This document shows positions 25,201 to 35,790 of a DNA stretch of 64,000 nucleotides, piece after piece. A program made the translations under genes and the position numbers. The notes below the pieces were generated by a model. That model was not told the DNA's origin. It was given only the letters and a program-made list of their open reading frames with translations, and did not search any database. Location of the stretch: positions 17,792,731 to 17,856,730 of the forward strand of contig NC_029525.1 of NCBI RefSeq assembly GCF_001577835.2, given 5' to 3'. Source of the DNA: Coturnix japonica. Taxonomy: Eukaryota > Chordata > Aves > Galliformes > Phasianidae. Every line of letters begins with the position of its first letter. The stretch's first letter is position 1.

Positions 25201-28200
25201 GCTGCAGACTTGCACCAGTGGAGTCCCCCTTCTGTGCAGCTCCATCTCAGAGAGCTCAGAGGGTGAGAAATAAAGACCTGAGTGTGCAATGTGTGTATTG
25301 TGTCAGAGGCTACAAGGTGTATCCCACACAACACAAGACCTGAACCAGCACAGTCGACTGCTCCTAGCCTAAAGCCAACAACTGAAGCTTCCTAGGCTAG
25401 AGAGAACCTAATTCTTTACCTAATAATTTTCAATTAAATTCCCTATTATCTAGTTCTTCATGGTGTGCAAACAAACTTTTAGCATCCTCAACATCATCCA
25501 GGAAGGAACTGTACAACTTCACTGCACACAGCATGAACCACCACCTCCTGTTCTCTCTGAACCTGAAGCCGTTTATCTTAGAGATAACATCACTGATGGG
25601 AAGCAAAGCTGCTTTCCCTTATGAAGCTACAGCCCGTCCTGCAGCTCTCTCCAGGCCAGCACACAGCACTGCTGCACCCTGCAGTGCTCAGAGGAGCAGC
25701 CAGACCCTCACTGCTCCACACCACACACGGTGCACACTGAGAAGCTCAGAGGCAAGATTTACAGGACTCTGTGGACTCTGTAAGGTTACGACCTTCAGAA
25801 ACGAGCACGTTCATCACCCCGTCATTACAATTCAGGATCTGAAGATGAGAAACCAGCGAGAGCCCAGACACCACCACCAGAGGGGTTTGCAGTCAGGCAA
25901 TCAGTGCCCAGAGCAGCAGCTTGCTCCTGTGCATACAGACACATCCTGCCCTTAGCAAGGGGCAGGGAAGGGCACACAGCTGCTGGCAAAGGAAACCCTG
26001 GGGTATTGTCAGCAGAAATAACTGTGATCAGCTAAGAAAATATTTGTATGCTGCTGACAACCAGCAAAGCAATTAGTGAAGGTCATATTTAAAATGTGTT
26101 GATTGATAATGACTGTATCCAGGTGTTCCTGCCCCAGCAGGGGGATTGGATCACAGGATCTTTCCAGGTCCCTTCCAATCCCCGACACTCAGTGATTGTG
26201 TGATACAGATTCTATTACAATTAATCAATTCATCAATCTATTTTCACTCTCCTGAGTGAATCCAGCAGCACACTCACAAGAGCTCCATGCCAGCAAAAAG
26301 CCCACAGAAGATTTCTGGTCACCAATGTGAGCACGATGCCATACATCCCCATTGAGAGAACTGAAGCAAGACCTTCCTTCCCCAATGCAGCTTTCTGGCA
26401 GAGCACCTTCAGTTCTATACCAGCCGTCATTGTGCTCTCATCTAACACTACAGTCAATCAAACACTCATGTCAGGAATAACAGCTGGGATTCAAAGCAGA
26501 CCTTAAACCTTCCAGCCTGAAAGCTGCCATAAACCTATGAAAGTGAACACAGCTTCTCGTCACCATCAAGTGAGGCTGATAATCCCATTAATGGAAAAAA
26601 AATAAACGAGGCACATCCTCCCCTAATGCCATTAGGGCTCGACTTAAGCACATAACACACATGGAGGAGCAGGGCTCAGGCAGCACGCTGCCATCCTGCA
26701 AGCTGTCACAACACGTGGGTGCTCCTGGATGATCTCTAAAGACACAAAGATAATACTTCTATGTAAATAGGTATAAAAGCAAAAGCACAGCTTCTGGTGC
26801 CTGAAAGGCCATTAGAAATAAGAACTCTTGTCAAAGAGGGAAAAAGAATCACTGGCTCTGGGGCCATCTGTTGCAAGGCAGACACTTCCCCAGCACAGGT
26901 TTTGCTGCAGGGCAAGGAAGACGCTGGATGATAACAGCTCCCTGAGACGTGTGTGCTGATAACAGCTCCCTGAGACGTGTGTGCGTCACAGAGCGCAGCC
27001 AGCAGCTCCTGCATTTCACCCTGCTCAGTGCAGGGGTCAGAGTACAGCTGTGATTCAGTCCAACATGTGAACAGACACACCCTGGGATTTACACAGCACT
27101 GAGCAGCGGCTGCTTTTGAAGCAGTGGGATTTATTTCAAAGCTGCACAGACTGTTTGTAGCCCCAGCAGTGCAACCTACATCCCCCCCAGCCTTGTCAGA
27201 ACCACTCAGCAGGTGTTAACAACCCCCCTGCAGGACGGATTCCCATCACTTAATGCCATCCCCATCCCACAAGCTTGGCCTGATCCACTCTGCCCAGAGG
27301 ATGCCACAGATACAGGGCTGGGGAGAGGGCTCGAGTGTATTTTATAAGCATATCCTGCTTATCAGTGTCTGTGTGTATCCACATCAGTGTGCCTTGGAGT
27401 CCAAAGTGGAAGGAGCAAGACATAGCATTTAGTCTACATAAAGGACAACAGAGCCAGGCTGAGCACAGGGATCTCACCCAGCCCAGCAGGTTCCCCCATG
27501 CAGCTCATCATCACCACCTTGTTCACCCCAAGGTCTCCATCTAAGATAGGTAAGGAAAAGCCCAGCAGCAGCAGCACACAAACTGCAGTGAAGTGCTCAG
27601 CTCTGCACGCAACTCCAAAGGATGATGGTGGAAAAACTGCCAAATAAATGAATAAGATTCCGGTTTTATTTTTAAACACGATCTCCTTCACATCTCATTG
27701 CCAATGACACGCAACCTAAGTGCATGGTATTGATGAGCCACCCCCAGCCTCTCAGCCCCGAGCTCCATCGCAGCACTAACAGAAGTGACCTGACGTACCC
27801 TGCACTATGGAATAAAGCCAAAGCTCTCATGGCTGCACTTCACAACAAAGGCTGCCAGGTCCCTTTCACAGTAAGGCTGGGTGCTGCCTTTTGTGCCTAC
27901 CCCAAATGCACCCTTAATAGCAAGGAGAGCATCACAGTTTGCAGGGCCTGCAATACAGCTCTGCCCACGGGAGGAAGAGGCATTTCCCTTTCAAATGGGA
28001 GAGGCTGAAATGCAGCTGCCATTAGAGCACATAGGAACCCCCCGGACTTCCAATTTAAGATGTTCTCTAATTGCTGCACTCCAAAATTACAAAGCCTTGT
28101 TAAAGACTCCTTCCTAAAGCTGCCTGCAAATCACAACACACCTGCACGGCGCTGCACCACAGGGCTTGGCTGAACCACAGATTGCTGCTCTCGACTCTGT

Positions 28201-31087
28201 GTTTCTTCACAGGAACCACAAGCATCACACAAACAAGCACAAGATTCCATTTAACTCGATGCAAATGAAGCCCAATTTTCCTCCAAGGAATGCACACACC
28301 AGCACGAGCCTTAACAAAGCTTCTCAGAACCCAAACATCCTCTAAGAAATAATCACATTCAGGCTAGAATTTGACATTCAAATGTTACAGGGCTGATTGC
28401 TGGCAGTGGTGCCTGAGCACAGTGCTGTGAAGCCGTGCTGGGATGTGCAAGAAGGGCTGAGTAACTCGGCTCCAGCCAACAGCAGCAGCACAGGGAACGT
28501 TCTGCTGAGCAGGCATTGCCACAGGCACAGGGCAGGGCTGAGACCAAGTGCCATCAAGGTCTTGTTTGCCCTCAGAGCAATATGTGCCACCAGCAGCACA
28601 GGTCTTCTCCCAATGGGGAGCTGAACCCAAGCAGAGCAATGGGCCCCTCCTCACCCAGAGGAGCATCCATTAATGCAGCAGAACGCGGCAGCATCCACAG
28701 GCAGGAAAGAACTAACACAGCCCGACAGCTGCCCCTAACTCCAGGAGTTGGTCAGGTACTAATTTAATAACCAGGGACTGTCATGCCATGGTGAGAGCTC
28801 AGATACCTCCCTTTGCTTTTCCCACAATGGTTTCCACTGATTATATACGACATTCATGGTTTGCTAGTATAATTTAAACAACCTGAACATTACTTTTCCT
28901 AAAGCAGAAAAAAAAAACAACCAAAGTTTGTGCATGGTTTTCCACTTGCTCATCCTCATCACCCGAGGAGCTCCAGGCAGCGCTGCCAATAACTGAATTC
29001 CTCACATGGGCTGCCCCAATGCCTCACCCTCCAACACCAAGAGCCTGGAGGAGCTGCAGCCCTGCCCATAGGGACCAGGACTCCCACCATCCGTGCACTG
29101 CAGCCTTCATGAGCCACAGGATCTGCTACAAAGCTCCCAGCCCACAATAGCACAAAGGACAAGCAGCATTTGTCTCCCTATTCAAAGGGCTGACATCACC
29201 AAGCAGGCTGCTCACATTATGTCCCGAGCACCAGCTGGAGCTGACAAAAGCAGGTAATTCATTTTTCAGGTGCAGCACCCTGGATGATGGTGGAGCTGCT
29301 AATTACTTCCTGCGTTTCATGGCTTTCCTTCATTATGGGACAGGTAGCAAAGCCATTCCAAAAGGTCACCGTCAGAAAACATTAAGGCACACAACTGCTG
29401 CCTTAACCTGAAGGAAAAGGTTCAGAAGCTCAATGAAGGGATTAAGTTTCTCTCCACCCCCCCCAGGAAATAGCACTGGGTGGGAACAGGACGGAGGGAT
29501 GAAGTTTCCTACACAGACAGCTCTTTTTGCACTGCTTTCAGGCTGGATCCACACCGCCCGGCCTGGCAGGATTCCCACCCACATCCCTCCTGCCCCAGCA
29601 GCCAGGAACAGAGCGGGCTCCATCCCAGCACCTCCCTTCAGCCTCACCATTAACAGCCACCCATATAGAGGAACACAGGAGGAACCTCCCCATATAGAAG
29701 CAGTATATTTGAGAAGCTGGTGGAGCGACTGTGCTCCCAAAGGATGGAATGACCAGATGAAGTGAGCACACCCTGGGTACAAAACCCAGCTTATAAATGA
29801 CTTCTGCTCAAGCAGATTTCCTTCAGGTATTCTAGGATGGTTTCATTTCTTAGAAGTGCCGAGACTGATCAAACCTGCTTAGAAAGGAAAGTTTGTTGAT
29901 CCTGCTCCACAGAGCTGAAAAGCCCCAATATCGACCCAAAGCTGAACACAAACGCTGCATCACTTCTCAACTGTTTGTTGACATTTCATTACCGGGAGCT
30001 TCCTTTGAAATAACAACCAGTTCTAAAGGACGGGACGACTAATGAGGAGCACAAAGCAGTGCCAGCCTACACTGTCATGACAGACGTCTGAATCACTGCG
30101 ATGTGCTCATACACGGAGCTGTCATCCCATGCAGGGAGTTGTCAGCAGTTTACAAGCCTGACTGCCCGCATAGCTTTCAAGTGAACTATTATTCTGCTCA
30201 ATGCTTTCAGATTTAAGACAAACGAGCAATAGCGTTGGAGAGGGATCTGATATCTCAGAAGATGGCTGATAGGAGCCAGCACGGCCCATCCAGACGCCTC
30301 TTTCCGCTACTCCAGGCAGCAGCAGCACATTGAGCGAGCAGGGGATGGCAGAGATGAGCCCAGGAGGGAAACTGCCTGAGCGGGCTCCTAGGAAACCATT
30401 CACCGAGTGATGGCAATTAAAGACCCTTCGCTGTGCAGCCTCCAAACAAAGCTGCCCTCGCTCACAAGCACCGCTCTCATCAAACTCCATCTGCGGACAG
30501 GAGCGAGAAGGGGCACCAATAAAGCTGCTCATAGGCAGCTTTAACTCAGGTTAGCTTTAATGTTAACCTGAGTTTTGGGGGGCACAAAGAACCGCTGACA
30601 GCGAACTGCCACCAAAGCCCGCAGCTCCCACAGCCCACGGGGGGGCTCAGCGGTCGGTGCAGCACATGGATCCGGTACGACCGAACCATGCGGGACCTGG
30701 CTGCCGTGCACGGCAATGGACCGAGAGCGGCACAGGGAGGGAAAGCACGGGAGGGTGGGCGGTGCGGGGGGCAGAAACAGCAACGGAGCGGAACGGGGGG
30801 ACTGAGCCCGTGTCACCCGAGCGCTGCTGAACCCGGGCGGCACCGACCACCGCACACAGCACATAGAGCACACCATACACAGCACAGCCCGCAGGCCCCG
30901 TTCTCCGCCCCGTTCTCCCCCCAAGTGCCGGACACTCTCCCATCGGTTCCCAGCCCCGGCCCCATAACGTGGACTCATGTTCAGCCCCGGCTGCCCCACG
31001 CGGTCCCCCGGGACACCCCCCGTCACGCACCGCGCTGCCCGCGATGACGGCCTCGTGCTTCCTTAGGCGGGACTTCAGGCTCTTCAT
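9171..31087 (-). CDS. UACA: UACA, uveal autoantigen with coiled-coil domains and ankyrin repeats (nucling)
   Basis: Scaffold protein of the cytoplasm and nucleus. The family is known to affect stress-induced apoptosis through Apaf-1 and to influence NF-kB signalling. Nineteen coding exons join in frame: 31087-31031, 20951-20818, 20511-20423, 20023-19959, 19366-19309, 19190-19120, 19014-18908, 17957-17776, 17305-17268, 17104-17018, 16560-16453, 15663-15631, 15151-15053, 14872-14836, 14529-14480, 13394-10692, 10291-10139, 10010-9945, 9242-9171. All introns are GT-AG, and the total is 4209 nt, or 1402 aa plus stop, close to human UACA (1416 aa). It starts [14 protein letters not shown], matching the human N-terminus, and ends MRQGLVC. 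Ankyrin repeats span about residues 29-240 and coiled coil about 260-1380. It looks intact. A second first exon (23690-23725) would give a 1395-aa isoform. Confidence 0.97.
10692..13394 (-). CDS. UACA: UACA giant coiled-coil exon 16
   Basis: One uninterrupted exon of 2703 nt encodes 901 residues (about 406-1306) and has phase 0 at both ends. It begins [13 protein letters not shown] and ends VEAKDNK. The sequence is Glu-, Lys- and Gln-rich with heptad spacing of Leu and few prolines, as expected for a long rod-like coiled coil. Family signatures include [16 protein letters not shown] and [19 protein letters not shown]-like segments. The acceptor is CTTCAG|TCT with a good pyrimidine tract, and the donor is AAG|GTATGC. 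A second acceptor 33 nt upstream (exon start 13427) would add 11 residues in frame; the human protein carries 11 residues at this point. Confidence 0.95.
14480..17305 (-). CDS. UACA: UACA linker and first coiled-coil exons 9-15
   Basis: Seven small exons (38, 87, 108, 33, 99, 37 and 50 nt) cover residues about 255-405 between the ankyrin block and the giant exon. Exon 11 encodes [20 protein letters not shown] and exon 13 [20 protein letters not shown], both matching human segments. Exon 12 is a 33-nt microexon ([11 protein letters not shown]). Exon 14 (14872-14836) encodes [12 protein letters not shown] and is found only by requiring phase continuity with exon 15 ([17 protein letters not shown]). 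Exons 10-13 are phase 0 at both ends and are therefore possible cassettes. Confidence 0.92.
17776..20951 (-). CDS. UACA: UACA ankyrin-repeat exons 2-8
   Basis: Seven exons cover residues 20-254. Exon 2 begins [20 protein letters not shown]. Repeat signatures follow in order: [77 protein letters not shown] and [20 protein letters not shown]. This gives about six ankyrin repeats, the family's usual number. Ankyrin repeats bind protein partners; no catalytic residues are expected. At the exon 6/7 junction the protein reads AKDGDGRT where human has AKDVDGRT. Confidence 0.95.
22019..22088. repeat. Tandem repeat, 21-bp unit, three copies plus 7 bp
   Basis: Three identical 21-bp units beginning AAGTTCAGCCTTTTCC lie head to tail at 22019-22039, 22040-22060 and 22061-22081, followed by the first 7 bases of a fourth. 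The perfect identity indicates a recent expansion. The site lies within UACA intron 1. Confidence 0.95.
23690..23725 (-). CDS. UACA: UACA alternative first coding exon
   Basis: On the minus strand an ATG at 23725 opens a 12-codon frame, [12 protein letters not shown], ending exactly at ACG|GTGAGT, a strong splice donor. It ends in phase 0, as the upstream first exon does, so it joins exon 2 ([10 protein letters not shown]) in frame. The shorter human UACA isoform begins MMNCWFSCTPKNRH before the same exon, sharing CWFSC and a following Lys. The resulting isoform would be 1395 aa. The paired cysteines flanking aromatic residues next to the N-terminus could be lipid-modified; that is inference. 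The sequence just upstream (about 23740-24180) is richer in CpG than its surroundings and would hold the second promoter. Confidence 0.85.
23726..24190 (-). promoter_or_regulatory. Probable internal UACA promoter
   Basis: This GC- and CpG-enriched stretch lies immediately upstream of the alternative UACA start codon on the minus strand. It contains no open frame of interest and no repeat. A TATTAATA word lies at about 24090. The transcription start cannot be placed from sequence alone. Confidence 0.45.
24180..24620. promoter_or_regulatory. Candidate conserved element upstream of the internal UACA promoter
   Basis: An AT-rich stretch that nevertheless keeps CpGs at many sites (for example ACACGAGG, CTCCGACTG, AACGCGTTAAA, AGTCGCGGAGG). 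It contains several TAAT/ATTA cores (CATTAGTCAAATTAAC, ACTAATAACAC) and a TCAAATTAG word. It has no coding frame with splice sites. The position beside the alternative first exon suggests a nearby enhancer; this is inference. Confidence 0.25.
26122..26212 (+). repeat. CR1 LINE 3' end
   Basis: The block GTTCCTGCCCCAGCAGGGGG, then GATCTTTCCAGGTCCCTTCC and a tail of degenerate ATTCTATGATT-like 8-bp repeats (CAGTGATTGTGTGATACAGATTCT, read as imperfect copies), is the characteristic 3' terminus of avian CR1. Only about 90 bp remain, so this is a severely 5'-truncated insertion in the sense direction, inside UACA intron 1. Confidence 0.85.
26929..26984. repeat. 28-bp direct duplication
   Basis: Two identical adjacent 28-bp copies, each starting TGATAACAGCTCCCTGAGAC, occupy 26929-26956 and 26957-26984. 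They lie in UACA intron 1. Perfect identity implies a recent duplication. No function is evident. Confidence 0.95.
30543..30574. repeat. Perfect 11-bp inverted repeat (hairpin)
   Basis: AACTCAGGTTA at 30543-30553 is followed after 10 bases by its exact reverse complement TAACCTGAGTT at 30564-30574. Adding a G-T and a C-G pair extends the stem to 13 bp with a 6-base loop. It lies about 480 bp downstream of UACA exon 1 within intron 1. It is not followed by a T run in either direction that would suggest a Pol III or bacterial-type terminator. Confidence 0.85.
31031..31087 (-). CDS. UACA: UACA first coding exon (long isoform)
   Basis: The exon encodes [19 protein letters not shown] and ends GCG|GTGCGT, a usable donor in phase 0. 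The first eight residues match the human long isoform exactly. The human exon is longer and ends differently, so this end of the protein is fast-evolving. The start is chosen because it matches human and lies in the CpG promoter; the frame upstream adds only a short Pro/Ala stretch from a non-conserved start. Confidence 0.9.
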
Positions 31088-31233
31088 GGCGGGGACCCGG
31101 GCGGGCGGCACCGACCCGGACCCGACCCGGTCCGGTCCGACCCACGTTCACCCGCCGCCCCGGCCGGCCCAGCCGCGCCCCCACCCGCCGCGCCACCTTT
31201 AGCCCGTAGCCCCGCCCCCGAGGGACCTCGCGG

Positions 31234-31270
31234 CCAATCGCTGCCCGACCGCGCGGGAGCTGCGGCCAAT
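31234..31270. promoter_or_regulatory. Paired CCAAT boxes in the UACA promoter
   Basis: Two copies of GCGGCCAATCGC place CCAAT at 31234-31238 and 31266-31270, exactly 32 bp apart (about three helical turns). This is a spacing typical of cooperative NF-Y sites. They lie 147-183 bp upstream of the UACA start codon. CCAAT is on the plus strand; NF-Y works in either orientation. Confidence 0.6.
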
Positions 31271-34200
31271 CGCCGGGCAGAGAAGGGGTGGGACTTCCTC
31301 GTTTTAAAGTCCTCCTGCAGGGGCGTGGCGCTGCACGGCCGCCAGGGGGCGCCACTGAGCGCGGGGCTGTAACAAGGTGCCCCAGGCAAAGAGCCCCAAC
31401 CTGTGTGCAAGGAACAGGGTCCGGGATTAAACTAAAACATAAACAATTATGGAGAAGAGCTCCATAAATGAGCTTTATGGCAGCCCCTCCTGTCAGGAGC
31501 CAGCCCTGGCTCCGTGCATTAAGAGCAGCTTCTCCTTGGGCAGCACGTGGCGGGGCTGTTTGCTGGGGGTTGGGGCAGCATCCACTGTATGAAGCTGAGC
31601 CTTGTACAAAGGTTCCTTGTACCTGAACCATGGACAAAGCTGAACCTCAGTTTAACCTATAGCAGCTGACTCGGTTGGAGTTCTTCAGGTCAGAAGCGTT
31701 TGCTGTGTTACTGCAATATATAAATGAAATCAATACAATGTTGTTTCATTACAAAGAAGTTCTCATTGCCAAGAGGTTCGGCCTTTTGTTCTGTGAGTGT
31801 CTGAGTGTGAGCACGCAGCAAACAGCAGCTTTTCCCCCTTCCACCAACCCCGTGCTGCTCAACAGAAGCTCCTGTACAGGTTATTAGGAGCAATTCATTA
31901 TAGCATCCCATTGCTGAGACACCATGTACAGGGAAAGCAGAGTTTTACAAGGAATTCATGACACCGTTCCATCGCTGACACACCACATGCAGCATTTCCC
32001 AATGCCCAGCTACAGCCAAAGCAATTCCTGTCTGCTGATAACCACGTGTGGGCATCTGCATTGCACAGCTCTGCTCTCTGCTCTCTCAGCATCCTCGTCA
32101 GCTGCCTTTTCCTGCTGCAATCAGCCACAGGTGAACCCTGCTGCAGCCCCACCGTGGCTCTCAGCAGCTGGCTCTGAGCAGGGCGAAGCAATGAGCCTGA
32201 GAAGCAGCAGCTTATTGGGTGCTTTGGGGTGTTTTGGGGTTGATTTTGTGTTGGTTTTTTTTCTTTACTTCCCATCAAAGCAGAACCTTCCCAGTCCAAA
32301 CGCCATCCTTAAGCCCCGGTGCTGCACGCGTCAGCACAAGAACAAGATGTTTCATGTTAAATTACAAGGCACTGAGTTGCACATCTGACTGGCATCCAGG
32401 TCGTACCGTCAGGAGGGCACACAGCACATCTCCCCATCTCAGCCGTCCGTGGTGCAGCTCTGTTGGCCTCCCTGCTCTGAGCACAGCAGTGATTCAGCCC
32501 TTCCCCTGACCACAGTGCCACAACTGTGCCTTGGTTCTGGTCATACCCACTGCAGTCATCTTCTTGTTTGCTCCCCAAATTAATTAAAGCTTCTGCTGCT
32601 AACACTGTTGGCATGCAGTTCCCTGTACACCGCAGCTCTCCACAGCCCATCTCTCTGCCTGTTGGTTAGATACACCATTGCTCGTTCTGCATTACCCTCA
32701 CCAGCACTGTTCCTGGTTCTTGGCTTCTGGCTCCTCACTCCCCACTGCTCTGGACTGACTTTCTCCCCATTCTCTATTGTGAGATGAGCCAACACGAGCC
32801 AATCTGCTGTGCCCTGCATTTGCTTTGCTCAGACACATCCAAGGGGTGGTGAGACAAGGTCACTTCTCTGCTGACAGACAGAGTCCAAATGGAAATTTGC
32901 AGCTCCTGCTGAGTGTTTGTTCCACCATCTTCCCCATTCCACTTCATTTCTTTCATTCTTTATGACTTCAGACCGCAGGATCCTTTGGAGCAATGGCTGA
33001 TGCTGACTGAATGCCTCCTCGTACACTGACACACAGCGTGCTGGATGTCCATTGAATGCTCACGCATCAGTAATGCTGTGTACCCTGCAGCCTGTGCCCA
33101 CACTCCATGCTGCCATAGGTAGGATTGGCAGAGCACTGCTGGGCCTGGCAGGGTCACACACACTGATGCACTCGGTGCCATTTCAGTGACCACGGCTAAA
33201 ATCAGATGGAAGCAAACAGCTGGTGTAGCTCCGGAGCTATCGCACTCTGTATCTGTTCAAACATTTCATTTCGGCGACAATCTTTGCCTGCTGCAGCACA
33301 ACAGAGGGTACATTTATTCCAGCAATGTTGGTGCGATAAGTACTGAGTTAATGGCACACAGGATTTGCTGGCTGGTCTTCCAGCAGCCCTGGGATCTAAT
33401 TAATCTCTGGCAGGTTGCTCTGAAGCAGAAGCAGCGTTGGCCTGAGCATGTAGCAGTCCAGACAAACTAATCAGAGCCAAGTTGCACAGCGAGAGAGGAG
33501 GAAGGAACAGCTTCACCACGGCGGGGGCTTTTCTGAGCCTTACAATGACAAAATCTGAGTTTGTGCTCCACTGGAAGAGCAGCACCGACAGTTTTCTCCA
33601 GCCTCAGCCAGAATTCAAAGAGCAAAATTGGAACAGTTTCAGGCTGGGACACAGAACTCACAATCCAGGGTGTGAGTGCTGCACAGCCAGAGTTAGAAGC
33701 AGAAGTGGGTGCAAGAGAACACCAAAAACTCCTCATCTTCACATTCGCTTTGGAAAACTGTAACCAGTAATTAGACTTGTTCCCCACGCTGCAAACAAAA
33801 GGAGTTTTCAGCTATAGGAGTGATCAGCTATAGGAGGCAGGAGCTTCGGTCTGATAACACAACACCTGCAACTCAGAGCTTATCAGAGTGCCCCGAGCCA
33901 ACCCACAGAGAGCAAAGCATCAAACAGAAACACAGCTCTGTGGGAATACACAGTGGGCAGAGCCATCTGAATGCCTGCAGAGCTGCAGACAGGTCTTCAG
34001 GGAGACAACGCTCTGTCTATGGGGAATAACAGCATAGAGATGCTGGTCTGCTCTCAAGGAAGCTGCCTCCAGCAGCTGTTTGTTATTAGCACACCTCTCT
34101 CCATCCTCCTGGGATGGCTTTGCTGGCTGTGCTGGAGATGAGCTCCTGGGCAACACAGGTCACGGTTTCCAAAGCTTTAGTGATGGAGTCAGAAGCAGAA

Positions 34201-35000
34201 AGGAAGCTCTCCCTGGGGAACGGGAGCCTTGTCCTGGTGTATGGGCTGTCTGGGGCTGGGCCATCAGCAGCTTGGAGCCTTGTTTAAGCTCAAATGGATA
34301 AACAGTGAAACCGGAGCCCCTTGACCATCAGGATCCTCACGCTGTGTCTCCTGGGAAGTCCTGGCAGCGCAGGAGAGATCCCTGATTCATTTTTAGATTG
34401 ATGAGGAGCAAAGGAAGGCAGGTCTCAGGTTAGCAACCACCCAGGCATGCATTTGCAATGTAATAATAGCAACTACAAAGCTTCCCAAAATAACCCTAAG
34501 CAGCGGTGTCTCCCAAAGCCAGAGAAACAGCACACACCTCTCAGCCTCACAGCACAGCTTCATTAGCCCTGCCGTTCCATCATTAGCCTGCTCTCCATCT
34601 GCTCTGAGCAGTGGGAAACCAGAGCGGTTTGAAGTCCTGCCTTCTGCTGATACAGCAGCAAAACGTGGGGCAGCCTGGGGGAGGACACAGAGCAGAGCAG
34701 AGGGTCGGAAAGGCTGCAGGAGCCTTTGCCATGTGTGGACAGAGGAATAAGTCAGTGTGTCCCACTGTTGCACTGGGCACTGAGGGGCAGCCTGAAATAC
34801 CGGCCCGTTTGCTTCTGCAGCCACGAAACCTGAGCTCCCTGCACTGCAGAGCTGAGAGCCGCCCCAGGACGGATCTTGTCCGAGTCTTTTCATTGCAAGA
34901 GAAAGAAAAGCACCCGTGACCCAAAGCGCCCCAGCAGCCTCAGAACTGCACTGACGGGAGGTGTTTCTCCTTCCACGTTCTTTTCTGTGCTGCAGGAGGC

Positions 35001-35054
35001 AGGGAGGACTCAAGGACACCAGGGAGGACTCAAGGACACCAGGGAGGACTCAAG
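35001..35054. repeat. Tandem repeat, 20-bp unit, 2.7 copies
   Basis: The unit AGGGAGGACTCAAGGACACC occurs perfectly at 35001-35020 and 35021-35040, then for 14 further bases. It lies in intergenic sequence. The copies are identical, so the array is young and likely to vary between individuals. Confidence 0.95.
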
Positions 35055-35589
35055 CATGTCTCCTTCAGGACACCATGTCAGCACCAGCCGCTGCTGTGCT
35101 CTCAGTGAGGCTGGACGGTGTGCAAGGTGTGCCCCAGCTGCACACACATGGAGAGAAGTGAGTGGTGCCCAGTTTTGCACACTCAGTTACTGTGTACACA
35201 GATGAGGCCTGGAGAGAAACCTGGTGTTGCCTGGCCACCGTGACCCAAGTACTTTATTTAGCATCCCTGATAATGGAATTTGGGATATTCACATGTGGGT
35301 TAACACTTATGAGGCTGTCAGACCACGTGAGCTTTCCTCCAGCTGAGAGCAGAAGCCCATCACTCAGACCTGCTCTGTGTCTGAACAGGACTGGGACAGC
35401 CCTTGTTGGCTGAAGCCCCTAAGAACAGCTGTGTTGAGCTGATCCCACTGGGGTCAATCCCTAAGCTGTCTTTTCCCTATAACCCTCCACCTGGATAACA
35501 GGATCTGGAGCACGGACCGATCCGAGGCTGGGAGAGCTGTGGTCAGCGATTGGTACAGAGCATGGGAGGCAGAAGCACCAACTCCAATG

Positions 35590-35790
35590 AGTGCTGCAGT
35601 GCTGGGGATGGAGCGCTGGTAACCGCCATCCCATAAATAATGCAGCTAATTTTACACCTGCGCTCATCCTTCAATGCTAAGAATTCAGTGCAGATAAACC
35701 AGGGCCTAAAATTAGAGCAGCTTACAGACGTGATCTTTAACATGTTAAAAGTAGAAACACATCGGTGGACGCGCTGCTCTCAGCTCTGCA
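35590..35790. promoter_or_regulatory. Candidate conserved non-coding element
   Basis: An AT-rich stretch with retained CpGs and several words typical of developmental enhancers (CCATAAATAATGCAGCTAAT, CAGATAA, AACATGTTAAAA). It has no coding frame with splice sites and sits midway between UACA and MORF4L1. Conservation was not testable here. Confidence 0.2.

Larger units (their letters stand above)
20952..31030 (-). other. UACA intron 1
   Basis: This 10-kb intron separates the CpG-promoter first exon from exon 2. It contains the alternative first exon (23690-23725), a 21-bp triplicate tandem repeat at 22019, a 28-bp duplication at 26929, an old CR1 3' end at about 26122-26212, a hairpin at 30543-30574 and a CpG-retaining stretch at about 24180-24620. 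Its size and content fit a regulatory first intron. No independent gene is supported. Confidence 0.7.
30600..31350 (-). promoter_or_regulatory. UACA main promoter and CpG island
   Basis: CpG density and GC content rise sharply from about 30.6 to 31.35 kb around exon 1. On the minus strand the region upstream of the ATG (31087) contains GC boxes (CCGCCCC words near 31147 and 31211) and two CCAAT boxes. There is no TATA box at a suitable place. This is the standard layout of a broadly expressed, dispersed-start vertebrate promoter; transcription probably starts about 30-120 bp upstream of the ATG. Confidence 0.8.

Noticed and set aside
30122-31637. Long frames on both strands over the UACA promoter (up to 204 codons).
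   Set aside because: GC-rich CpG-island sequence lacks stop codons by composition; the only supported coding part is exon 1.
32774-33032. Minus-strand frame with a protein-like segment beginning SVYEEAFSQHQPLLQRILRS.
   Set aside because: Short, no start context or splice partner, no recognised family; chance is sufficient.
34393-35019. 208-codon minus-strand frame in the intergenic gap.
   Set aside because: Composition is Cys/Trp/Ser-rich as in non-coding GC-rich DNA, an overlapping frame exists on the other strand, and no domain is recognisable.
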